Below are positions 9,802 through 16,991 of a DNA stretch of 64,000 bases, piece after piece. Position 1 is the stretch's first letter, and every line of letters begins with the position of its first letter. Under the pieces are notes generated by a model. That model worked only from the letters and a program-made list of their open reading frames with translations. It had not been told where the DNA came from and did no database searches. Position numbers and translations under genes: made by a program. Origin of the DNA: Acidobacteriaceae bacterium UBA1307 (lineage in GTDB: Bacteria > Acidobacteriota > Terriglobia > Terriglobales > Acidobacteriaceae); NCBI GenBank assembly GCA_002307235.1, contig DBTV01000036.1:3666-67665 (forward strand), read 5' to 3'.

Positions 9802-12021
9802 ATGATGCGTGTGTGCGGCAAGATTGTCTTGGGCCTCTTGTTTTGTGGAATGGGTGCGGCGCAGCAGCCGTGGCAGCAGTTGAATAATCCTTCGCGCGCG
9901 GAGGTGGCTTCCACATGGAAGACGCCGCCGGCCGAGTACGGTCCTGAGCCTTATTACGGATTGAATGGCGCGATCACGCTAGACGTGGTGCGGCGCGATC
10001 TGGACACGATGAAGGCGCTCGGCTATCGGGCCGTGGTGATGCAGTACGGCTTCGGTTCTGACCGCGCCTATCTGTCGCCGGAGTACATGGCTTTTTTCCG
10101 CGAGGTGGTGCACGAGGTCAGCCAGCGCGAGATGCGCTTGTGGATCGTGGATGACGCCGGGTATCCGAGCGGCTTTGCGGGCGGAAAGTTTTCTGCCGAG
10201 CATCCTGAACTGCGCATGCAGGCGCTGGTGGCCACGCAGAAAAAACAGATCGCGGCGGGTGAGAGCTTTGACGCGGCGCTCTCCGCGAATACCGTTGCGG
10301 TGACGGCCGTTGGTGCCGATGGCGCGCTGGTGCAGATTCCTGTTGTGCAGGGCCACGCGCACTGGACGGCGCCGGCCGGTGCGTGGACCGTGGTCGTCGT
10401 CGAACATGGCTTCCGCACTTCGGCGACGCGCTCCGATACGAATCCGAAGCGCACCAAGGACGGGACGCAATCACTCGAAGACTATCTTGATCCGGCGGCG
10501 ACGGCGCAGTATTTGGCCTTTACGCATGAGGCGTACCGCAAGGTCGTGGGCGATGAGTTCGGCAAGACGATTTTAGGCTTTCGCGGTGACGAGCCGGATT
10601 ACTCGATCGCCGGGCTGCCGTGGACGCCGAAGTTTTTCGAGGCCTTTCGCGCGAAGAAGGGCTACGAGGTTCGCCCGTATCTGGCAGCCCTGGTGCAGGC
10701 CAAAGATGCTCCGCTCACCGAGGAGCAGCGGCGGGTGCGCGCCGACTATTACGACGTCTTTGCCGATCTGTTTCGCGATGGCTTCTTCAAACCGCAGGCA
10801 GACTGGTGCGCCGCCCACGGGCTCGAGTATCAGATGCATCTGAATCACGAAGAACAGCAGATTGAACTGGCGCGCAGCGAGGGCGACTTTTTTCGCGCGA
10901 TGCGCTTCGTGCAGGTGCCGGGGATTGACGCCATCTGGCATCAGATCTGGACCGACACGGTGAGCGATTTTCCGCGACTGGCCAGCTCGGCGGCGCATGT
11001 GTACGGCCATCCTCACGCGTTTACCGAGAGCTTTGCCGCCTATCGTCCGCTGCCCGATGCCGCGATGGCGCGCTACATTTTGAACGAGCAGTTTGTGCGC
11101 GGCATCAATCTGATGGAGACGATGTATTTCCCCGCGAGCACTGACGGCAAAGGCGGGCCGATGGCCTTTATGCGCGAGCCATCGTATCCGGATCTGATGC
11201 ACTACAGCGCGCGGATGAGTTATCTGATGAGTCAGGGAAGGCCCGCGGCCGATGTGGCGCTGCTGCTGTCGCGCGAGGATCTTTGGCGGGGCGAGGTGAA
11301 GACCGATGCGACCTTTGTTTCCACCGAGCGGCTGCTCTCCGAGCATCAGGTCGACTTTGACGTGATTGATGAAGATGCGATTGCGCGCCTGTTGCCGCTG
11401 GAACAGGGCCGTTTTGTTTCGCTGAGCGGCAATCGCTATCGCGCGGTGATCGTGCCGCATGCGCATCTGTTGCCCCAGGCGGTGGTGGACCGGTTGCATG
11501 CCTTTGCGGCGTCGGGGGGCACGGTGCTTTTTCTTGGGAGTGTGCCCGCGCTGATTGCCGAGAAGACAAACCTCGACGCGCGCGCAACCAGGCCCGGGGA
11601 GTTTGCCTGGGCGACGACGGTGGCCGTCGATTTGCCCGTGACGCCCACGCCGCCAGCCTATCCGCCAACGACGGCGCCGGCACCGATGCCTGTTGCGCCG
11701 GGTGTGTGGCAGCAGATTGCGCAGGCGTTGCCGCCGAACGCGCTCACGCTCGCTGCTCCGAAGGATGGCCTGCGCATGATGCATCGCAGGTGGAAGGATG
11801 CGACGGTGTATCTGCTCTTCAACGAAGCGGCGACGGCGTTTTCTGGCGCGGTGAGGCTGGCAGCCGGGCCCGGTGCGCGGGTGGAACTGTGGGATGTGCA
11901 GGCGGGCGCGATTGCGCCGGTGGCCGCGCGGGCCGCGCAGAAGGGCTTCGAGCTTGATCTCAACATGGAGCCGTATGCGACGCGCGTGCTGGTTGTGCGT
12001 TCGAGGGCTTCGATAGAGTAG
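9802..12021 (+). CDS. Secreted glycoside hydrolase, GH106 (alpha-L-rhamnosidase)-like
   Basis: About 739 residues with a short signal peptide (hydrophobic VLGLLFCGMGAAQ). After it come YYGLNGAI, a repeated D-R-D-L-D-T-M-K-like helix, YLSPEYMAFF, and a DDAGYPSG segment. Further on are GDEPDYS, WTPKFFEAF and KKGYEVRPYL. This order resembles the (beta/alpha)8 region of GH106-type rhamnosidases, where such acidic residues are catalytic, and a glutamine-amidotransferase-like beta-galactosidase trimerisation region appears to follow (about 490-600). Several starts are possible: ATG at 9787, 9802 or 9805. I chose the one giving a compact signal peptide. Position between a TonB receptor and a serine hydrolase supports a glycan-degrading role. 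Exact specificity is uncertain. Confidence 0.72.
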   Translation: MMRVCGKIVLGLLFCGMGAAQQPWQQLNNPSRAEVASTWKTPPAEYGPEPYYGLNGAITLDVVRRDLDTMKALGYRAVVMQYGFGSDRAYLSPEYMAFFREVVHEVSQREMRLWIVDDAGYPSGFAGGKFSAEHPELRMQALVATQKKQIAAGESFDAALSANTVAVTAVGADGALVQIPVVQGHAHWTAPAGAWTVVVVEHGFRTSATRSDTNPKRTKDGTQSLEDYLDPAATAQYLAFTHEAYRKVVGDEFGKTILGFRGDEPDYSIAGLPWTPKFFEAFRAKKGYEVRPYLAALVQAKDAPLTEEQRRVRADYYDVFADLFRDGFFKPQADWCAAHGLEYQMHLNHEEQQIELARSEGDFFRAMRFVQVPGIDAIWHQIWTDTVSDFPRLASSAAHVYGHPHAFTESFAAYRPLPDAAMARYILNEQFVRGINLMETMYFPASTDGKGGPMAFMREPSYPDLMHYSARMSYLMSQGRPAADVALLLSREDLWRGEVKTDATFVSTERLLSEHQVDFDVIDEDAIARLLPLEQGRFVSLSGNRYRAVIVPHAHLLPQAVVDRLHAFAASGGTVLFLGSVPALIAEKTNLDARATRPGEFAWATTVAVDLPVTPTPPAYPPTTAPAPMPVAPGVWQQIAQALPPNALTLAAPKDGLRMMHRRWKDATVYLLFNEAATAFSGAVRLAAGPGARVELWDVQAGAIAPVAARAAQKGFELDLNMEPYATRVLVVRSRASIE

Positions 12022-12074
12022 GGGAAGTTTGTTCTGCCCTTTGTTTCAAAACAGCACTTTGTCAGCCGCAAAGA

Positions 12075-12110
12075 AACAACGCCCGCGCATTGTGCGCGGG
12101 CGTTGTTCTT
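12075..12110. terminator. Bidirectional terminator between convergent genes
   Basis: A perfect 15-bp stem (12075-12089 with 12093-12107) and a 3-base loop, flanked by T-runs on both strands and an outer pairing GCCGCAAAG/CTTTTGCGGC. It sits between the GH106-like gene and the convergent serine hydrolase gene. Confidence 0.88.
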
Positions 12111-12129
12111 TTGCGGCTTTGTGTGGGGA

Positions 12130-13551
12130 TTATTGCTGCTGCGCGACGATGTACTGCTCGAGCTTGCCGTCGGGATAGGTGTAGGTGCTCAGGTGCAGCG
12201 TGCGGTCGGGATACTGAATGCGGAAGCCGTGGAAGGTCATGCCGCCGCGCAGTTCCTTGCTGGTTTGGGTGAGGCTGAGTGGCTCTCCCAAAGGGCCGAG
12301 CGAGGTGCGGAAGTCCTCGAGGGCCTGCGGGGAAAAGTAGTCGCTGAGGTTTGGCGCAAGCAGGCTGCGGTCGATCTTGCCCTGTTGCAGATCGTGATAG
12401 ATGGCGAGGGCCTGCTTTTCTTCAGGGTTCTGCGGCAGGGCGGCGACGAGCGGCGCGACCATGTGGGCGATCTGCGCGGCGGCGGAGCTGGCGTCCTGAT
12501 TGGTCAACACCACCACGGCCGCGCCGTCGTCGATGAGAACGACATTATCGGAGACGAAGCCGGAGACCTCGCCGGAGTGCTCGATGACCCGGTGGCCGTT
12601 GAGCGTGTCGACCTCGACGCCGAGGCCGTAGTGCGAGCCCTTGCCGTCGGCCAGCTTCACCTCTTCAAACAATTTTTTATAACTTTTGGAAGAGAGCAGT
12701 GACTGGGCCAGGAGGCTCTCGTCCCACAGCGCCAGATCGTGCGGCGTCATGGCCAGTTCACCGGCGGCCTCCATCCATCCCGCGCCCTCGATGGGGGCAG
12801 GGCGCGAGGGACCGATGCCGTAGCGCACATAGGCCGCTGCGTCTGCGGGGCCGAGCTTCTGCTGGTCCGAGTTCCAGGCGCTGGTCATGCCGAGCGGCTT
12901 GAAGACGCGCGTGGTGAGCAGGTCCGTCACCGATTGGCCGGAGACCTTGCGGATGATGGCGCCGGCCAGCACGAAGTTGGTGTTCGAGTACTGCCACTGG
13001 GTGCCGGGGGCGAAGTCGAGCGGCTTTTTGGCCCAGCGGTCGAGGATGGTCTCGGTCGAGGTGGGCTTGAACATGGGCGTCATCGCGTAGTCTTCGGGCC
13101 AGTAGTCCTGGTAACCGGCGGTGTGCGAGAGGATCTGGCGAATGGTGACCTTGTCGCCGTCGGTGAGGCCGGGAATGTATTTGCCGACCGGGTCGTCGAT
13201 GGAGAGCTTGCCCTCTTCTTCGAGCATGAGGATGGTGGCGGCGGTGAACTGCTTGGAGATCGAGCCGATCGAGTAGCGCATCGCGGTCGTGGCCGGGGTC
13301 TTCGGTTCGAGACGCGCGGTGCCGTAGGCGTGCGTGTAGACGAGCTTGCCGTGTTGCACGACGGCGAGCGAGGCCGAGGGAACGCCGGTGCGTGCCAGCA
13401 CCTGAGTGGCGATGCGGTCCACCTGAGCGCGCAGTGCCGGTGCGATGCGGTCCACGTTCTGGTCGGCGAGCGGCGCTGGCATGAGCGACTGGGCCTGGAG
13501 GCCGGCCGTCGCAAGACAGAGCGCGGCCAGGGAATAACAGAATTTATACAT
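12130..13551 (-). CDS. Secreted serine hydrolase, beta-lactamase/peptidase S12 family
   Basis: A 473-residue class C beta-lactamase-like hydrolase. It has a signal peptide (cleavage near LQA-Q at 20), the nucleophile motif SISK (S97, K100), the second motif YSN (188-190), and a typical SHTAGY segment (142-147). A C-terminal extension of about 100 residues (DUF3471-like position) follows the catalytic domain. Members include esterases, D-aminopeptidases and penicillin-binding relatives, so the substrate is open. The start has a strong ribosome-binding site (AGGAG, 6 bases before ATG). The open frame continues upstream across the divergent carbonic anhydrase gene, but this is only antisense read-through. 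Confidence 0.88.
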   Translation of the reverse strand: MYKFCYSLAALCLATAGLQAQSLMPAPLADQNVDRIAPALRAQVDRIATQVLARTGVPSASLAVVQHGKLVYTHAYGTARLEPKTPATTAMRYSIGSISKQFTAATILMLEEEGKLSIDDPVGKYIPGLTDGDKVTIRQILSHTAGYQDYWPEDYAMTPMFKPTSTETILDRWAKKPLDFAPGTQWQYSNTNFVLAGAIIRKVSGQSVTDLLTTRVFKPLGMTSAWNSDQQKLGPADAAAYVRYGIGPSRPAPIEGAGWMEAAGELAMTPHDLALWDESLLAQSLLSSKSYKKLFEEVKLADGKGSHYGLGVEVDTLNGHRVIEHSGEVSGFVSDNVVLIDDGAAVVVLTNQDASSAAAQIAHMVAPLVAALPQNPEEKQALAIYHDLQQGKIDRSLLAPNLSDYFSPQALEDFRTSLGPLGEPLSLTQTSKELRGGMTFHGFRIQYPDRTLHLSTYTYPDGKLEQYIVAQQQ

Positions 13552-13647
13552 GCGATCTCCTGTGATCTTTATTGTGGGCGGTGGCTGTGCGAGTTCGCAA
13601 GCCTCCGGTTTTTGCGTATGCGATAGCCTAGAGGAGGAGGTCGTTCG

Positions 13648-14292
13648 TTGGATAAGCTTGCGGTTGGCTACAGAAAGTTTCGCGCGGAGATTTTTCCGCG
13701 TCGCCAAAAGGAGTTCCACCTGTTGGCCGAAGGGCAGCAGCCGGAGTGGCTGTTCATCTCCTGCTCGGATTCGCGCGTGGTGCCCGATCTGGTGCTGGGC
13801 ACCGATCCTGGGGACCTGTTTATTACGCGCAATGCGGGCAATATGATTCCGATGACGGGCAACGATGTGGACGGTTGTACGGCGACGATCGAGTACGCGA
13901 TTGAGGTGCTGCAGGTGCGGCATGCGATTTTGTGCGGGCACTCGGACTGCGGCGCGATCAAGGCGATCTACGACCACAAATTCGCACCCGACAGCGACCG
14001 GATGCCGCATGTGCATAGCTGGCTTTCGCATGTGGAACAGGCCTTTGAGCATCAGCAGCCGCTGGACCCGGCCGATGGGGATGCGGCGGGGCTGGCCTCG
14101 CTGATTCGGGGCAATGTGGTGGCGCAGCTGGGGAACCTGAAGGCGCAGCCCTCGGTGGCGCGGGCGCTGGCCGAGGGGCGTTTGACGGTGCGCGGCTGGT
14201 ACTACGATATTTTGACCGGCCGGATGGAAGAGTATGACGAGGAACTGGGACGCTTTCGGCCCTGGCAGCAGGACGAAATTTCCAGGAAATAG
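13648..14292 (+). CDS. Beta-class carbonic anhydrase
   Basis: A 214-residue enzyme that interconverts CO2 and bicarbonate in the cytoplasm. The zinc ligands and catalytic dyad are all visible: C39-S-D41-S-R43, then H98 and C101 in CGHSDCGA, plus the RNAGN loop (61-65). The start is TTG, supported by a near-perfect GAGGAGGAGG sequence 7 bases upstream; no ATG lies nearby. It is divergent from the serine hydrolase gene with 96 bases between them. Its stop codon TAG is formed by the first bases of a palindromic repeat. Confidence 0.95.
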   Translation: MDKLAVGYRKFRAEIFPRRQKEFHLLAEGQQPEWLFISCSDSRVVPDLVLGTDPGDLFITRNAGNMIPMTGNDVDGCTATIEYAIEVLQVRHAILCGHSDCGAIKAIYDHKFAPDSDRMPHVHSWLSHVEQAFEHQQPLDPADGDAAGLASLIRGNVVAQLGNLKAQPSVARALAEGRLTVRGWYYDILTGRMEEYDEELGRFRPWQQDEISRK

Positions 14293-14403
14293 AGCATTTT
14301 CGGAATACACGTAGACTTTTTCAGTGGCGTGCAAGGTGGCTTTTTCTTGAGAAAAAAGCCACTTGGTCTTTTGCTTTCGGTCTACAGCAATTCCGAAAAT
14401 GCT
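14290..14403. repeat. Stop-codon-associated palindromic repeat, copy B
   Basis: The most symmetrical copy. It has perfect 14-bp terminal inverted repeats AGCATTTTCGGAAT (14293-14306) and its complement (14390-14403), inner arms GTAGAC/GTCTAC, and a central stem GTGGCTTTTT/AAAAAAGCCAC. The TAG stop codon of the carbonic anhydrase gene is the first three bases of the element's TAGAGCA end. There is no room for an encoded protein. Confidence 0.88.
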
Positions 14404-14465
14404 ATAGAGCCATCATTCTCAAACCAGTTCGTAAACTGGTTTGTTTTTCTGCCGATAGAGAAGAT

Positions 14466-14705
14466 ATGGCTACGGTAGGAATTTTCGAAGCGAAGACCCG
14501 ACTTTCGGAGATTGTGCGGCTGGTGGAAGAGGGAGAAATCTTCACGATCACGCTGCGCGGAAAGCCGGTGGTGGATCTGGTGCCCACCCAGCGTGTGGAC
14601 CGGCGCCGCGTGGGTGAGGCGGTACGGCGGCTTCTGGCCCTGCCCAAGATCGAGGGCGTCAGCGATGCGGCGCTGCGTGGCTGTAGGGAAAAGGGGGGGC
14701 TATGA
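14466..14705 (+). CDS. Phd/YefM-VapB type antitoxin
   Basis: A 79-residue protein. The start MATVGIFEAKTRLSEIV, then EGEIFTITLRGKPVV and LVP, is the typical Phd/YefM-like DNA-binding fold of type II antitoxins. The C-terminal part (about 45-79) would wrap the toxin. The stop codon overlaps the start of the next gene by 4 bases (ATGA), the usual antitoxin-first arrangement and a sign of translational coupling. Such antitoxins bind their own promoter together with the toxin; no clear operator is visible in the 60 bases upstream, which follow a palindromic repeat. Confidence 0.88.
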   Translation: MATVGIFEAKTRLSEIVRLVEEGEIFTITLRGKPVVDLVPTQRVDRRRVGEAVRRLLALPKIEGVSDAALRGCREKGGL

Positions 14706-15157
14706 CCCTGGTTCTTGATGCCGCGGTGGTTCTGGCCTGGCGCTTCAAGAGAGCTGACCCTGAGGAAGCTCTTCTGGCGGAAAAGGTTCTGAGCGAACTT
14801 TTGACCGGCGATGCACTGGTTCCGGTCTTCTGGTATGCGGAGGTCGCGAACGGCGCGTTGACCGGCGAGCGGCTGGGCGTGGTGCAGGCCGCCGATACGG
14901 CCTACTATTTGAACGAGTTGGCCCACGCGCTGATCTTCATGGACGAGGAGATGCCGCTGGTGCATCAGGCCGATGTGCTCTCTTTGGCCCGCTGCCACGG
15001 GCTGAGCGTTCACGAGGCCACCTATCTGGAGTTGGCGATGCGCAGCTCGGCTGTGCTGGCCGCCTTCGGTGGCAAACTGGCCACCGCCGCCCGCGCCTGC
15101 GGGGTTCGCGTCTTCGGCGATGCGGAGCCGGAAAAAACGCCGGAAGTGGCGGCGTAA
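14702..15157 (+). CDS. VapC-like PIN-domain toxin with altered active site
   Basis: A 151-residue PIN-domain protein coupled to the antitoxin gene. VapC toxins are Mg2+-dependent RNases that use four acidic residues. Here D6 (LVLDAAV) and E47 (WYAEVANGAL) are present. The third position in the family's YDA.YLELA motif is E105 (HEATYLELA), and the fourth, normally D in LATLD, is G123 (LAAFGGK). One acidic ligand is therefore changed and one lost. The protein may be weakly active or inactive. The gene ends a few bases before the convergent exporter gene. The fold assignment is firm; activity is inferred. Confidence 0.88.
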   Translation: MTLVLDAAVVLAWRFKRADPEEALLAEKVLSELLTGDALVPVFWYAEVANGALTGERLGVVQAADTAYYLNELAHALIFMDEEMPLVHQADVLSLARCHGLSVHEATYLELAMRSSAVLAAFGGKLATAARACGVRVFGDAEPEKTPEVAA

Positions 15158-15164
15158 TTCGTTT

Positions 15165-16757
15165 TTAGTGAAAGAGTTCATGCGCGTTGATCGGCGGCAG
15201 CCCCTGCTTTTTCGGCTTGCGGAAGAGCCAGACGCAGGCCGCGCACAAAAATGACAGCAGCGCCGTCCACCGAAAGACATCGATGTAGGCAAACATCGTC
15301 GCCTGCTGCACGAGCTGGCCGTAAAGCTGGCCGAGGGCGCCGGGCTGGCTTGCCTGTGGCCCGATGTGGTGGCCCAGATAGCTGGCCATCCTCTGCGTCT
15401 TCTGCTGGAGCATCGGGTTCGACGGGTCCAGGTGCGCGCCGATGTCGTTCTGGTGCAACGCCGCGCGGCGGATGATGGCCGTCGTCGCCATGGAAATGCC
15501 GATCGAGCCGCCGATGTTGCGCAGCATGTTCGACAGCCCCGTTGCGTTGCCGATCGCCTGATTGGGAATGGTGGACATCATCAGTGTGGCCATGGGCACA
15601 AAGACAAAACTCAGCGCGAAGCCGGTCACGGTGATGGCGATTAGCAGCGTGGTGGGGCCAATCGAGAGGTTGATCGAGCCAAAGACGAGCGCGCAGAGGC
15701 CGAAGCCGACAAAGCCCAGGCTCATCAATTTGCGCTGGTCGACGCGGGTGGCCAGAATGCCGATGACTGGCGAGCCGATGAGTGAGCCGATGCCGCGCGG
15801 GCCGACGACCATGCCGGCGGTGAAGGCCGTATAGCCAAGAATCTCCTGATAATAAAGCGGCAGAATCGAGATGGTGATGTAGAGGCACATGCCCAGCATG
15901 AAGATCAGCAGGCAGCCGGTACGGAAATTGCGATCCTTGAGCACGCGCAGGTCGACGAGGCTGCCCGGCTTCTTCCAGCAGCGCCAGAGCCAGAGCGCCA
16001 GGGTGGTGAGCAGGGCCGCCGTGGCCCAGCGAATCCAGAGCGCGCCGAACCAGTCATCCTCCTGCCCCTTGTCGAGCACGACCTGCAGGCAGCCGCTCCA
16101 GACAATCAGCAGGCCGAAGCCGATGTTGTCGAAGGGTGAAACCTTGGCGTTTTTGATGTAGGGCGGGTCGTGGACAAAGCGGCTGACGAGAATCACCGCC
16201 AGGATGCCGACCGGAATGTTGATGTAAAAGGCGTAGCGCCAACTGAAGGTGTCGGTGAGCCAGCCGCCCAGCGTGGGGCCGAGCACGGGCGCGAGCACGA
16301 TGCCCAACCCATAGGCCGCCATCGACATGGAGCGTTTTTCGAGGGGGAAGCTCTCAAGCAAAATCGATTGCGAGAGTGGCTGCAGCGCACCACCGCCGGC
16401 TCCCTGCATGACGCGGGCGAGCAGGAGCACGCCGAGCGAGGGCGCGGCGCCGCAGAAAAAGCTGGCGATAGTGAAGATGATGATGCAACTGAGCAGAAAG
16501 CGTTTGCGGCCAAAGCGCAGAGCGAACCAATTGGATGCGGGCAAAATGACTGCATTGGCAACAAGATAGCTGGTCAGCACCCAGGTGGCTTCGGAGTTCG
16601 AGGCCGAGACCGATCCGGCAATGTAGGGCAGGGCCACCGAGGCGATGGCCGTGTCGAGCACCTCCATGAAGGTCGGCAGCATGACCGATACCGTCACCAG
16701 CCAGGGGTTGACCCCTTGGGTGAGTGGATAGCGGGCTCGCGCGGCGGCAGTAGGCAT
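15165..16757 (-). CDS. MFS drug exporter, DHA2 (EmrB/QacA) family, 14 TM
   Basis: A 530-residue inner-membrane protein with about 14 hydrophobic segments. The motif LDTAIASVALP (residues 34-44), the loop 2-3 motif FGRKRF, and motif C-like GLGIVLAPVLGPTLGG (about 149-164) are those of proton-driven DHA2 exporters of drugs or toxic compounds. No EmrA or outer-membrane partner gene is adjacent, so the substrate and partner are unknown. It is transcribed convergently to the VapBC-like pair and divergently from dnaK. Confidence 0.92.
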   Translation of the reverse strand: MPTAAARARYPLTQGVNPWLVTVSVMLPTFMEVLDTAIASVALPYIAGSVSASNSEATWVLTSYLVANAVILPASNWFALRFGRKRFLLSCIIIFTIASFFCGAAPSLGVLLLARVMQGAGGGALQPLSQSILLESFPLEKRSMSMAAYGLGIVLAPVLGPTLGGWLTDTFSWRYAFYINIPVGILAVILVSRFVHDPPYIKNAKVSPFDNIGFGLLIVWSGCLQVVLDKGQEDDWFGALWIRWATAALLTTLALWLWRCWKKPGSLVDLRVLKDRNFRTGCLLIFMLGMCLYITISILPLYYQEILGYTAFTAGMVVGPRGIGSLIGSPVIGILATRVDQRKLMSLGFVGFGLCALVFGSINLSIGPTTLLIAITVTGFALSFVFVPMATLMMSTIPNQAIGNATGLSNMLRNIGGSIGISMATTAIIRRAALHQNDIGAHLDPSNPMLQQKTQRMASYLGHHIGPQASQPGALGQLYGQLVQQATMFAYIDVFRWTALLSFLCAACVWLFRKPKKQGLPPINAHELFH

Positions 16758-16924
16758 GAGTTAGGAGCGGCTACAAGAGTAACCGATGAGCGGTTCGATG
16801 CGCCAATGGGGGATGTTCTTGCCTATTAGGACGGGAAGAGATGGACTGAGGTTCGCGAAATATCGAAGAATCAATTTGGTGCGGGGCAGGGTGGAATGAG
16901 TTTATGAAATTGTGATCAGATAAA

Positions 16925-16945
16925 CTTGACAATAACTCACTCATG
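16925..16945 (+). promoter_or_regulatory. HAIR-type HspR operator upstream of dnaK
   Basis: CTTGACA-N7-ACTCATG matches the HspR consensus CTTGAGT-N7-ACTCAAG at 11 of 14 arm positions with exact 7-base spacing. The left arm contains a TTGACA -35-like box. An HspR gene lies downstream in the same locus (21070), so autoregulated repression of dnaK is the simple reading. The site lies 46 bases before the dnaK ATG. Confidence 0.75.
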
Positions 16946-16991
16946 GAGCATCGTAGAAATGTTAGATTTTTCTTCTGAGGCGGAAACGGTT

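Noticed and set aside
12130..14334. A possible 734-residue fusion of the serine hydrolase with an upstream domain
   Set aside because: The upstream 260 codons are antisense to the carbonic anhydrase gene. The hydrolase has its own signal peptide and AGGAG before ATG at 13551.
14290..14403. Insertion sequence or transposase remnant
   Set aside because: The element has terminal inverted repeats but is only about 110 bp and encodes nothing; it is better described as a small palindromic (MITE/REP-like) repeat.
16926..16991. Upstream in-frame start for dnaK
   Set aside because: It would place the start inside the HAIR-type operator and add 22 residues not found in DnaK proteins.
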